From Purpureocillium takamizusanense (Eukaryota > Ascomycota > Sordariomycetes > Hypocreales > Ophiocordycipitaceae), in NCBI RefSeq assembly GCF_022605165.1, contig NC_063079.1:506001-570000 (forward strand): DNA of 64,000 bases, read 5' to 3'. Of the stretch, positions 1-10,661 are shown one piece after another. Both the position numbers and the translations under genes were made by a program. Positions within the stretch are counted from its first letter, which is position 1. Each line of letters opens with the position of its first letter. The notes beneath the pieces are model-generated. The model worked only from the letters and a program-made list of their open reading frames with translations. It was not told the DNA's origin and searched no databases.

Positions 1-236
1 ACTTCCCATGTCCGTCAGCCTTGGCTCAACATTCAAAGATTCAACATCCAACTGCAAGGCTGTCTTGTTTCTTCATAAGATGTCTCCGAGAAACAGTTCT
101 GCTAACATATTATAACGAATTGGTACAAAGGAAACACTCGAATTTTACTCGTCTGACGTTGATCTTCCCTTCTTCTTTGCTTGACGTCGCAATACTTCCA
201 CGGCCGCCATCAACGTATTGCCGCAGAACACGCCGT

Positions 237-1747
237 CTAGACGAGCGGCGGCAGCGTCCACCGCGACCTAAACCCAAAGATGATGCCCTCGCAGCCTGGA
301 GGAGTGTGGGCCTCGTATTTGGTGACATTAACGCTCGTCAACTCGCAGCCGCCACGCTCGGCCGTCCCCCACACAAAACCATGCCTTTCCTTACCAACCT
401 GCACCTCACGTTCCTTGTTCGTCACAAACTTGACCATCCCAAGCTTGTGGCCGTAACGCACATCAATTGACTCCACGTACTCGTCCTTCGCCAGGTCGAG
501 GTGCTGCGGCGCGCCTCCGGTTTCGGATCCGTAATGATAGCCCCACCGGTCGTCGTACTTTATCTGCACGCAGTCCACATCGTCCCAGCCTCGGAGATAG
601 AGCGCGGTGATGCGCTCGTCGTGCTGGTGGATGCCAAAGGGCTTCTCCTCGGTCCAATCTGCGTAGGTCGTGTGCCGGCCCCAGGGGCCGCTGAAGATTT
701 CGCGATGAAGGGCTATCTGGACATGGGTTGGCATTGTCTTGCCGGCCAGGTAGGGCCAAAATTCCATATAGGTAAGAACGTTCATGATCATTTCAAGAGT
801 CGTAGTCCGCGTAGGCTCTGAGCTTTTCGGCCTCCGTGATGCCGATGTTGAGGGCTTCTGGATAATGCTTCGACGGGGCGTATGGCTGCACCTGCTTGCG
901 GCCATTTTCGTAGATTTTCAACACGTAGGACACGTAGCTCATGTCCTTGTACTCGTTTTCGACTTTGCTGGACTGTAGGAGATCGGTGTAGGACATTCGC
1001 CATATGTCCAGTGTTTCGGCATGAAACCCTAGCTCCTCACCTTTTGTGATGGCCTGTGCTAGAGTCGAAGCTTGCTGTGAGATGTACTCTCCACGTTGTG
1101 CGTGGGAGTACGCTCCTCGCGATGTAAATCTCACAAAGTCCTGACGTATGCCTTCGATATTGGCTTCGATGTAGCCCCAAGATCTCCCATGCATGATAAC
1201 ATCTCTCAAGAGAATGAGATGAATGTTGGCCGCGTGTGCCAAGCATCGAGATAGTGGCCAACTCGTAACCCTTGGATCGAAAATGCGGCATTTCAAGCTC
1301 GATGGCGCCCAGAAAGGCAATATGTTCGACTAGGACATTGAGCGCCGCCGCCGCTTTCTGGTCTTCGGGCGCTTTTTCGAAGTTGACGCAAAATTGCTGG
1401 TAGCGTTTCATATAGTTCTTAAGCCCATCAATCGTGTCTTTCAGTGTCTGTTTGTGGTGTTCCTCGATCTTGCAGTCAATCAGGTTCTCAATCTTCTTGC
1501 GCAGCGCCTCCCAAATCTCTTCATTCGAGTCTGGTGCGCCGAACACCGAGCCGAACAGGCTGCCGAAAATTTCCAATAGGAATCCCACCTGCGGGACCAG
1601 TCCAGCACAGCACGCGAAAAACGTACAGACGTACTGTGCGGCTTCCGCGGGGGTTTTGGCACCCAAGTCCCTGCCCTCTTCGGCAGCCGTCTTTGCCCCC
1701 GCGACGGCCTTGGCCATGAGCTCTTCGTTCCATCTGATGCGGAACAT
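237..1747 (-). pseudogene. Cry-type delta-endotoxin-like protein, frame-broken
   Basis: Three overlapping minus-strand frames together look like one three-domain-type insecticidal crystal protein relative. The first part (1747 to about 1245) and the second (about 1245 to 795) are helix-rich and resemble the pore-forming helical domain; the third (about 800 to 237) starts with the block that closes that domain (it contains REIFSGPWG) and continues into a beta-prism/jacalin-like domain. The frame changes near 1,240-1,255 and again near 795-830, with no splice signals that would explain either change. The start at 1747 is chosen because a TATAAAAG box lies about 87 bp upstream, inside the longer open frame that begins at 1891. 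No third domain is visible before the stop at 237. Fungal Cry-like genes are usually explained by transfer from bacteria. This copy is probably dead, unless both shifts are assembly errors. Confidence 0.6.
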
Positions 1748-1826
1748 CTTCTGAATTTCGAAGTGGCACAACGTCTGGAAATTCTGGACATTTATGGTGA
1801 GTTGCTTAAGAATGAGGGCGGGCGAG

Positions 1827-1834
1827 CTTTTATA
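1827..1834 (-). promoter_or_regulatory. TATA box of the Cry-like gene
   Basis: TATAAAAG on the minus strand, 80-87 bp upstream of the ATG at 1747. It supports that ATG over the in-frame ATG at 1891. Confidence 0.4.
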
Positions 1835-1891
1835 GTCATCAAAAGATGAGGTACTCTTGCGTTGGAATACACAGTCGTGCACACGGCACAC

Positions 1892-2853
1892 CGGCTGTCA
1901 ACTGACTCTCGCTTTAGCCGATAACATTCAAATCGGGATGCGTTTCAAGGCAGTACATCCTCATTGTGTATCTCCGGATGCGGTACACGTAATCTGGGCT
2001 TCAACTCGATTCATGTCTGGTTCGTCTGGCAATTTTCATGGAGCTGAAAGTCTGCGTCCAGCCGGCAGTGCAAGCACCTGGCCTGCATATATCCCTGGTG
2101 AGACACGCATCAAGTTCCCCACGGGCCGAAGCAACTGGTACGCATGGGTTTGAGTTACGGAAGTGTGTGCAGCAGAGCGTATAGATGTGTCAATGTCTGG
2201 TACCCCCGTCCTTTGGCGAACGCCTCGGTGTGTTTGTACGGTGTGACGAATGAGTAGACATGTAGTTTGTACGGAGGCATCCGCGTTCCGGCGAGTCAAA
2301 TTGTAAGACGAGCTGCGCTCTGCTTGCCTACGAAAGGTGTTGAGGCATGAATCGCGACGATCTCCGATGAAGTAGTGCAACCAGAGACCTGACAAAAATG
2401 CCAGCAAACGCGGCCGTACTTTTAAGAAACTAGAAGGCTCCCAGATGTTGTGCTACATCCAGTATTTGAGTAGCACCGAATAGTGTCAGAAACTTGAAGC
2501 CTTTCGAGTGGTCAGGAATGATTGATTGGAATATCAGGCAGCCACCAAACACAGCTGGTAGTGCAATATATGCCTAGTCTGGGTTTAGATGCAGACCACT
2601 CACACAGGGCTACATCCCACGAGCCTGCACAGTGTAGCAGCAGCCATGTTGGTCATAGTTTCAAGTATGACTGTGATGCCCGGGCCAAGGGACGATTCTG
2701 CTGGTTTCTTAAATATTGCTATTCTAACGCATCAACTACGAGGGGATTAGCGTGTGGGAATGGAATCAGGGACACAAACGTTCGGCTGTATGTCTACTGC
2801 TACAAAATTGCAGCAAGTATCAAGGAGATGTGAAAAGAGCATCCAAGACTTCC
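1892..2853. other. Intergenic, no gene seen
   Basis: Open frames of about 100-120 codons occur on both strands here, but none resembles a protein family or carries convincing splice sites. It separates the Cry-like relic from the 3' end of the FAD oxidase gene. Confidence 0.5.
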
Positions 2854-4290
2854 TTATAGAGAGCTCCTTGCAGGCTGGGAATACGGGCTCCAAAACACCT
2901 CTTCTGGGTCCCATGAGGCCTTAATCCTCTGAACCTCCGTCACCCTCTCCTTCGACAGCAGCTCATCCAGGGTCGCGCCGAACCTCATGGTGTTGGCAAA
3001 TGTCCTCGGAGGAACAGCATCCACCTTGCGCACGCGCTCGAGGAACTCATCCACGAACCCGTCCAGCTTGACCTTGGACGCAGGCGATGCGCACCACGGG
3101 AGGGCAATCGCCGTGGCGCTCCGATCGCGGCCCTCGAAGAACTTGCCCTTGTGCTCCGGCAGGTCCCCATTGGCAATCATCTTGTCTGGGCTGAACTTGA
3201 TGAACAGGGCTACCGTGCGGGCGGCGTCGGGGGCGTCGGCAGTGACTTCGACCCACCTGGCGAAGCTCTGCTTGATGGTCTCGGGCGTCAGTTGCTTGAG
3301 GCGCGCAGAGTTCATGGCCTTGAACCCGCCGAGCGCGTTGTTCGGCTCCATGCCGTTGTTGATGGCCGGCAGCGGCACCATGATGGTGTCTGCCTTGAAG
3401 GCCTTGCCCACGACCGCTTCGTCAAAGAGCTTCGCGGCTGCCTTTTCCGCGTCCTCTGCGGGGCCGTAGTACGTCGCCGCGATGAGGATGATTGGCGAGC
3501 CCGCTGATGGGGTGCCGGGCGGACTGCGCACGAACATGATTGTGAGGGTGAGCGGTGCGGGGACCTGATCAAAGGACAGGAAGGCATCGACTGCGGCGTC
3601 GAGGGCCGGGGGAGGGAACATCAAGAGGCGCGACCAGACTTTGTTTTCCGTAAGTCGCAGTGAGGAAACGGGGTAGACTCTCATCGTGGCGGCCGTGACG
3701 ACGCCGAGACCGTGGCCCACGCCACACAAGGCGTTGAACAATGCGAGCTCGTCTCCCGACGACGAGGAGGACGACACCTCGACGGTCCGTCCGTCCGCCG
3801 TGAGGACCCGAAAGGAGAGCACGTTGTCGACCATAAAGCCGTGCAGGCCGTTTTGCGCCGTGTTGCCGCCTCCGAGGATGCCGCCGATGATGCTCACGGC
3901 GTTGGAGTTGGGGAGCGTCGTGTAGTAGCCCTCCTCGACGAGATGCTTGAGCAGGTCCCCGGTCAGCACGCCTGCTCCAACACGGACGGTTTCTTTAGCC
4001 TTGTCCAAGTCAATGGTCTTGAAGTCTTTGAGCTCCAGCAGGGCGGTCTTGGAGTTAATAGCGACGAAGGCGCCGTGACGACCGCCGGCGGGCACCACAT
4101 TCAGGCCGTTCTGCTTGGCGAGGCGAATGGCGGCGACGATGTCCTCCTCACTCTTTGGAGTGATGATGATGGCGGGGTGAGATAGGTTTGATTCGGTCCA
4201 CCGTGGGAGGATGTCGCTGAGGGCGACTTCGGGGGATGGAATGACGAAGGGACAGGCAAGGCTGTCTGTTCCCGATAGTGTAGAGGCCAT
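2854..4290 (-). CDS. FAD-linked oxidase (PCMH/BBE-type)
   Basis: Intronless 478-residue protein. The FAD-binding PCMH fold occupies about residues 35-210 and includes PAGGRHGAF, whose His sits where members of this family attach FAD covalently. The glycine-rich GGILGGGNTAQNG follows where bicovalent enzymes carry a second attachment Cys; no Cys is seen there, so a single His link is expected at most. A substrate-binding middle domain is followed by a berberine-bridge-like C-terminus (DPEEVFWSPY). No signal peptide is obvious, so it may be cytosolic, unlike many secreted relatives. Such enzymes oxidise alcohols, sugars or biosynthetic intermediates using O2; the substrate here cannot be told. 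A TATAAAG box lies about 80 bp upstream. Neighbours do not form a recognisable metabolite cluster. Confidence 0.85.
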   Translation of the reverse strand: MASTLSGTDSLACPFVIPSPEVALSDILPRWTESNLSHPAIIITPKSEEDIVAAIRLAKQNGLNVVPAGGRHGAFVAINSKTALLELKDFKTIDLDKAKETVRVGAGVLTGDLLKHLVEEGYYTTLPNSNAVSIIGGILGGGNTAQNGLHGFMVDNVLSFRVLTADGRTVEVSSSSSSGDELALFNALCGVGHGLGVVTAATMRVYPVSSLRLTENKVWSRLLMFPPPALDAAVDAFLSFDQVPAPLTLTIMFVRSPPGTPSAGSPIILIAATYYGPAEDAEKAAAKLFDEAVVGKAFKADTIMVPLPAINNGMEPNNALGGFKAMNSARLKQLTPETIKQSFARWVEVTADAPDAARTVALFIKFSPDKMIANGDLPEHKGKFFEGRDRSATAIALPWCASPASKVKLDGFVDEFLERVRKVDAVPPRTFANTMRFGATLDELLSKERVTEVQRIKASWDPEEVFWSPYSQPARSSL

Positions 4291-4367
4291 GACGACGATT
4301 TTGGATACTGTTGGTGTATAGATCTGCCCGCTGGTTCGTCATGACTTCACGGAGGGCAGTTAGTTGT

Positions 4368-4374
4368 CTTTATA
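4368..4374 (-). promoter_or_regulatory. TATA box of the FAD oxidase
   Basis: TATAAAG on the minus strand, 78-84 bp upstream of the ATG at 4290. Confidence 0.45.
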
Positions 4375-5193
4375 GTTGTTCTCGACGGGCGTCAGCCTCA
4401 GGCGCTGGCCCGTCGGCTAACGAGTCCCGTTGTCAGCTTACGCCTCGGTGCCTCACCAAGTCAGCCATTTGCTCTCCACATGTCTGGACCTCAATACGAA
4501 ATGCATGTACTCTTCACCCAGACGCCCCCCTTCGGCCTTGCTGTACATCGCGCATGACACCGTAGAGGTGTATGCGGTGGGTATCGCGGGGCCAGGGTCG
4601 GCACAACGAGAGAGTGCGAGTAAGGAGTTGTCGCGAATCTCGGACGAAATTCGTCCAGATGCTGCGGGGGCCCGCCATTGGCCTCTGGAGGGGGCGGCAG
4701 CACGGCCCCGTGTAAGTGGAATTCGGCGGATGCTAAACTCGGTCGGAGAACTCGGTCTGCCGAAGAGCGAATCAGCGGATTGACCACGAAAGGGGTGCTG
4801 ATTCCACAAAGCTGATTCCATCACCGCTGCTCCTCCCGCGGCACGGGCATCTCAGCGATGGATACGAGCTGCTGAGCCGGCCGCGTGTCTGGAGCGCAGA
4901 TGCTGTTTCGTGATGGGCTCCCCGATGGCTTCTCCGCAAGTCGGTAAGGATCTCCCGGCTTTGCTCCTCAATTGCCGGACACGATTGCTGTGGCGTCGAT
5001 CGTGGTAATGTCTCTGGCAGGCGTGAACTTCGTATATTATACTAACAGTCCCCGCCAAACTGTCGCTATCGAAATGCATGTTTCATAGGTTGCCGCCCCT
5101 GTCCTGGTGTGTCGCCACCGCCCGTCATGTGACGGATATTACGATGACCTTTGTTTCCAGCTCCTACCCCAGATGCTTGATGGATGGCATTTG
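4375..5193. other. Intergenic, no gene seen
   Basis: Lies between the FAD oxidase promoter and the 3' end of the acyl-CoA dehydrogenase. Only short open frames without family resemblance are present. Confidence 0.5.
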
Positions 5194-6558
5194 TTACATC
5201 TTCGCCTTGCCTGCTACCGCGGAAAGCTCCTGCCGAATCGCCAGATCCGAGATGATTTCCTCGCTGCCGCCGCCAACGACCTGTCAAAGTCAGGATTAGC
5301 CTGGCCCATGGACAGCCTCCTTCAGCATCGACACGCCAAATGAACTTACCAGCATTCGCAGGTCCCGACTAATTTGCTCGACCGTCGCGCCCGGCCCGGC
5401 CCGCTGGTATCCGGCGCCTCCAAAGATCTGTTGGGCCTCCCTGGCCGCCAGCTCGACCATCTGCCCGCCCTGGATCTTCACCAGGGCGATGCGGCTCGCA
5501 ATGTCCGGACTCTGCCAGCCCAGCGGCGACTGCCCGACATGGTACGCAATCTGCTCGAGCCATGCCCAGTGCGCCTCGACGCGGTGCGCCAGCTCGACGA
5601 GCTTGCGCCGGATGACTTGGTTTTGCATGAGCGGCCGGCCAAACGTCTCGCGCTGCATGGCGTACTGGAACGACATGGCCAGACAGGTCCGGCTCTTGCG
5701 GTTGCAGGCGACGGCCAGCAGGAAGCGCTCGCGGTTGAAGTTCTTCATGATGACGGGGAACCCCCTGTTCTCCTCGCCGATGAGGTTCTCGACGGGCACC
5801 TTTACGTTGTCGAGGTCGACGAAGGAGGCGCCGCCCGCGTTCTGCCCGCTGTTGCGGATCTTCTCGTGGCTCACGCCGGGGCTGTCCATGGGGATGACGA
5901 GCACCGAGATGCCCTTCATGCCGGCGGCCCCCGTGCGCACCGCCGTCGTCATGTGCGAGGCCCAGGGGGTGCCCGTGATCCACTTCTTGGCTCCGTTGAC
6001 GACGTAGAACCTGCCGTCGGGCGTCTTCTCCGCCGTCGTCTTGAGCTGCGCGACGTCCGACCCGCCGCCCGGCTCCGTGATGCCCAGGCTGAAGCTCGTC
6101 GTGCGGTCGAACAAGCCCGGCAGCCACCTCGCCTTCTGCGCCTCCGTGCCGTAATGGATGATGGGCGGCGTGCCAATCGACGACGCGCCCGCCAGGGCGA
6201 TGCCCACGCCGCCCTCTATGCGCGCCATCTCGTCCGATACGATGAGCATGTGGAAGGCGTCGAGCTGCTCGTGCGGGACGCCCGCCAGCACGGGTATGTC
6301 CGTCGGGCGGTACTTGACGGGCACGTCCTCGAAGGGGATGCCCGACCGGCAGAACTGCAGCGCCGCATCACGAGGCACGTCGCCGGCGTCCTCCCACTCG
6401 AGCGCCTGGGGTAGGATCTTGTCGTCAAAGTACTTGCGCACGCGGTCGCGCAGCCGTCGGTGCGACTCGTTGTAGTACGGCGACGACAGGCTGCGATACC
6501 ACGCCGGCTCGCTCCACGGCACGCGGTCGTCCAGATTGAGCTTTGGGTCTGCGGGCAT
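5194..6558 (-). CDS. Acyl-CoA dehydrogenase family protein
   Basis: Two exons (6558-5350 and 5280-5194) give 431 residues; the 69-bp intron has GTAAGT and ACAG ends. N-terminal helical domain, then the beta-domain motif SLGITEPGGGSDVA that contacts FAD and substrate, then the C-terminal helical domain with QIFGGAGYQRAGPG and RDLRML. The second exon supplies GGGSEEIISD, the G-G-S-x-E element that carries the catalytic glutamate in most members; without this exon the enzyme would lack it. It should perform FAD-dependent alpha,beta-dehydrogenation of an acyl-CoA and pass electrons to ETF. No clear mitochondrial or PTS1 signal is seen. The start at MPADPK was preferred over an upstream in-frame ATG at 6669 because the extra segment looks like leader sequence. 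Chain-length specificity is unknown. Confidence 0.88.
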
Positions 6559-6669
6559 TGTTAAGAAGTCGTCGGTATTATTTGTTTGTTGTGATACAAA
6601 CAACTCGTTGCCGTTGTCCACTGCGGCTGAGGCAGGGCGTCTTATAATAAGAGCATCGCGACCGCTCAA

Positions 6670-7408
6670 GTTGGTTTGCCGGCCACTACTACTAGCTCCG
6701 GTAGAGCAAGTCCAGCCTCGGCTCGGAGTCGGCCCATCTCAAAGCCGTCCGCCTGCGGCGGGTATGATAGCGACAGCCACCGAAGCCTATAATAAATAAA
6801 GGCCGAAAAGCTCTGGTCCCGACAATGACGTCGGCTGGCGTTAATTAATTTATGCCATTGGAACGCAGTATCGTAGACTTTGTCCCTATCTGCCCGCAAT
6901 ATGCATGCCCTCAGTTGGGAAGTTCCTAGAACATTGAAGTAACTAGCGAAGGCGTACAGGTGCTAGGCAGGACCTCGTAGATGGTAAAGCCTAAACAAGA
7001 CGACTACGCCAGCGACGTGGGATTTCTAGTGCCGTATCTTCATTATCTAGATATGTTTCGGGCGAATAGCGATGCGAAGACAAACGAGCATTGCCGCGTG
7101 GGCAGCCATCGCCGCGAATATCTCGGCCCTCCTCGCGTTCATTAGGAACCCCCACGCTGGCCGCCAACAGGACCGTGAACATTGCATTCATGACCCATCG
7201 TTCGTCCTCTTCGACAATGTTCTGGCTTCAAGTGCGCCTCCCACTTCTCTTTACACTTCAACTCCACAGGGTACTCAACGAGCAGGACGGCATGTATGCC
7301 GAATTCGCAGAAGTAGATACCTGCAGGCTCACGTCCAGGGGAGAATTCGCGCTTGCGCCCAATTTCATAGTCTTGGAGCTCCTAGCACCCAGTTACTCCC
7401 ATATCAGA
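6670..7408. other. Intergenic, no gene seen
   Basis: Separates the 5' end of the acyl-CoA dehydrogenase from the 3' end of the subtilase fusion. Overlapping open frames at 7070-7430 show no family resemblance. Confidence 0.5.
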
Positions 7409-10400
7409 TCATGACAGGGCCTCTTTAAGGTTTGTCTTCAAGTATCCGTCACCCTTGCCGAAGAAGTTGTCGGGATGTAAGCGTGGGGCGATGTAGTTGT
7501 AGCTCTGCTTGACCACCGATATCCGCCTTAAGACAGTGGCCATGCCGTCGAGCTGCTTCAACCTGGCGGCTTCCCTGGCTGGAAGGTTCTCTCGGGCGTA
7601 CTGCAGCAGAAACGCAGCGATTCCTGCTAGTATGGGAGTCGCGTACGACGTCCCCGACTTGTAGGCGAGGGGGCAGCTCTGGCTACCCGTCGTATCGCAG
7701 AGGCCCAGAGGCCAGGCCCCTTCTGTAGCCTCGCCCACCGTGGCGAAATTGTCTCCTACTATTGGGCTTGGGTTGAAAGGGGACGGCGTCCCATCTGTGG
7801 CAGTGGCATGGACGCATATGACGTCTCGATGTCTGGCCGGCCAGGCTCGCTTCGCGTTGGCACCGTCGTTGGATGCGGCAGCGAAGATGAGGACGTCGTG
7901 GAATCGAGCGTTTTTGAGGGCGTCTTCAAACCGGCTATACCCACTGTCTCGAGCTGGCCACCCAAAAGACATGGAGATGATGTCGGGTTTCCGTTGCCTC
8001 ACCACATCGTTGATAGCCTATTATATCAATCAGTTATGTCGACCCACTCAACCTGTGAACATGCAATCTGCCTCCTGGGTCATACCACAGCTATGTTTGA
8101 CGATGGTACCGGGTCGTTGTTGGCAATCTTGATGACGTATATGTCGGCTTCTGGCGCGTAGTCGAGCAGCAGACTCGTGACGTGAGTGCCGTGGCCGCTC
8201 AGGTCGCAGGCGTTGTTTCGATCGCCATCTACGTACGATACCGCCGCCTTGATCCTATTGTTGCAAGAGTAAACGGGATGGTCGAGGTCAAGTCCACTGT
8301 CTAGAACGGCAATCGTGACACGGCGCCTTGTCGCAGCTTCGGGCAAGAACCTCTTGTACACATCACGAACACTCTCCTTCCAGGATATGTAGGCCTTTCT
8401 CCTAACGTGGTGTGAGTGATGAAGCCGATCAAGGCATTTTCCGTTCCAAATAGACTCACCTCGCCGTCGACGCCAGATCAGGGTTTTCTTGGTCGTCAAA
8501 GAAGCTGAGTCTGGGCGGAGCACACGCCCACGCCTCCTCAAGTGGCCACAACCAGCCCGAGGACGACATCCTATGGCGTACGCGGCGCCCGGTCTCCTCA
8601 CTTTCGTTGCTCCAAGACCTCCTAGAGGATGTAAACGACCGTGTTCTTATCCGAGGTGATCTTGATCGCACTGGCTGTGGCTCAGACTGGATTGGCCTCC
8701 CGTGGTTTGTCAAGTCTAGCGTCTGTGCAAGGGTGTCAAGGCCATCGACAGAGATATAGCTGTAGCCTTGCTCCAATTCATCTTCCAGTCTTCGAACAAT
8801 ATTCTGGTAGATGGCACATCGCAGGCTGTCCTCGTCCGGCTCATCATCATCCCCATCGACGCCGATGGTCACGTCCAAACAGGCATCAATGGCCATCCTT
8901 GTCTGATCTTGGAAGTCATGTTTGCAGGTGTCAAAAATTTGCCCGGCGACCAAGAACCTTTCTTCGTCGCTCATGTCAGGGAATACCGTCAAGCGATGCT
9001 CCCAGGCGATGACCTCCAAAGGCCTTGCCTGATGCAGCTCCATGAGCATGAGGGCCAAGTTGACCAAACAAGGGTAAGGATGATAGAATAAATCGTCGTC
9101 AGGGTCTGGTTCGCTTCTCTCAGCCTCGGGACACGATTGCGATTTCACAGGGCCCGGTCGAATCTGTAGATATGGTTTCAAGGGAACTCCTCCGTTGGCC
9201 TTGAAGAACAAGATGTCGTCGGAGCACAGAGTGGGCTGGATCCAGCCTGTACCGTAGACATGGAGCACAGCATACCCCAAAAGTACGGCTAGGATCCGTT
9301 TTGTCTTGTCGTTGAGAACGTGGGGCCGTTCCGTTATGAAATGCGACAGCGTGACGGCCTCCTCTGACTTGTCGATCTGGAACTTGCTCGGCTCGGATGG
9401 TATCTTCCAAAGCTCGTTGTTCCTGAGCTCAAAGTTCAGCCGGTACATCCAGCGTGTCTTGGAGTCCTTGATCTGGCGACACAAGTATTTTACTTTTGTT
9501 TCGATCCTGCCACGGCGGGCGGTGCCGTTTGCCGCCCGTTGCGATCCAGTATCCTCCGCGCTGCTGGCCTCATCGATGGCGAACCTGACCATGGACTTGG
9601 TCATAGACCGGATGCGTGCTTCATGCCACAGCTGGTCCAGGCCAAGAAACATGTTGAAGTCACACTCCTCGGCGTAGCCATGGGCTCGGTACGTCTCGAT
9701 GCACAGTCTCGCGCCGTATCCATGGGGCACCTTGCAGGTATCACACATGTCGGTCTTGGACGAGTCGAGCGCCGCGTAGACTGACCGAGCCAGAGGCCAT
9801 ATGTGAAGCGGCGGCATGCTTCTCTTTTTGCTGGCGATGTCGTCCTCCACGTCAACATTTGACTTGCCAGCCCTCTGACTTGCCTGACATATCTCTTCAG
9901 CCGCCTTGAGCTGGCTGATCAAATCATCGCGGCGTTGTTGAGAGCCAAAGTCGAGACGCCACAGCGCGAAAGATGTTCTGTCCAAGTCCCCGCTACCCGT
10001 GTCGGTGGTCCAGGCCTGCATTAAGGCGTGCAGGCCGTCAAGGTCACCAGTGGTGGGATTGCGGCCTGTGGCGGCGTCATCGACGGCGGCGTCATCGCGC
10101 GGTGGCGCCTCGCTCAGGTCGACAACGCGGTCAAGGGACCGAAGAAGAAGCCTGGCCATGCGGGTGTCGGACAAGCTTGCACAGAAGGCGTCGGGCTCGT
10201 CGTCATAAAGATTCGAGAGAGTGATGGCAAAAGCGCTCACATGCCAGTAGAACTTCCTGAGCTCGGTCGCGCTGTGCTCTTCAGCCAGGATCTCGCACGC
10301 CTGCCGAAAGACGGGTAGCACCTGCCCTAGCAACTGCACGTCCTCCAGCATGGCTGTCGGCGGCCCCGTTTCGTTGTCGTCCGCACGAGATGTGCTTGTC

Positions 10401-10420
10401 GTGTGAGGCCGTGGCATCAT
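7409..10420 (-). CDS. Pseudokinase-like (DUF7580-type) / subtilisin fusion
   Basis: Three exons (10420-8460, 8401-8086, 8017-7409; introns of 58 and 68 bp) join into 961 residues. The N-terminal 150 residues are helical. About residues 290-560 resemble the fungal domain listed as DUF7580, a degenerate kinase-like fold (LGYAVLHVYGTGWIQP, then a D-D-I element). A charged linker leads to an S8 subtilase domain in the last 270 residues with the complete triad: Asp in VLDSGLD, His in SGHGTHVTSLLL, Ser in SGTSYATPILAG, plus the oxyanion Asn in AAASNDG. No signal peptide or propeptide is visible, so the protease should be intracellular. Subtilase effectors joined to fungal NLR-like or helical domains are known from incompatibility and immune-type genes; that role is inferred here. 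It is transcribed divergently from the C2H2 gene at 10662, leaving only 241 bp between starts. Confidence 0.75.
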
Positions 10421-10661
10421 CAGATCTGTCGCGACAAGTCTTGTCCTTTCTTTGAAGCATGTTCACCCCCTCACCAAGTCTGGGGGTCTGTCGATGTAGG
10501 ACAGAGGGCGGCCGCCTCGCAGGCCGCCTGGCCCAACACGTGAGGCTGCCGCACAGGGATCGATCTGTTCCAGCCGCCCCCGCGCTGGGCCGGCCGTCTC
10601 ATCTCGACATTCTCAAATCTTATCACGCAACGACAAATGCACGTCTACTCGGGCCTCAGAA
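10421..10661. promoter_or_regulatory. Short bidirectional promoter region
   Basis: Only 241 bp lie between the start codons of the subtilase fusion (minus) and the C2H2 zinc-finger gene (plus). The two must share upstream sequence, which favours co-regulation. No specific operator motif was recognised. Confidence 0.4.

Noticed and set aside
5369..6414. Long open frames opposite and out of phase with the acyl-CoA dehydrogenase
   Set aside because: They are shadows caused by high GC at third positions; the products are Arg/Ala/Pro-rich and match nothing.
2854..6558. FAD oxidase plus acyl-CoA dehydrogenase as a secondary-metabolite cluster
   Set aside because: No backbone synthase, tailoring set or regulator lies nearby; two oxidoreductases are not a cluster.
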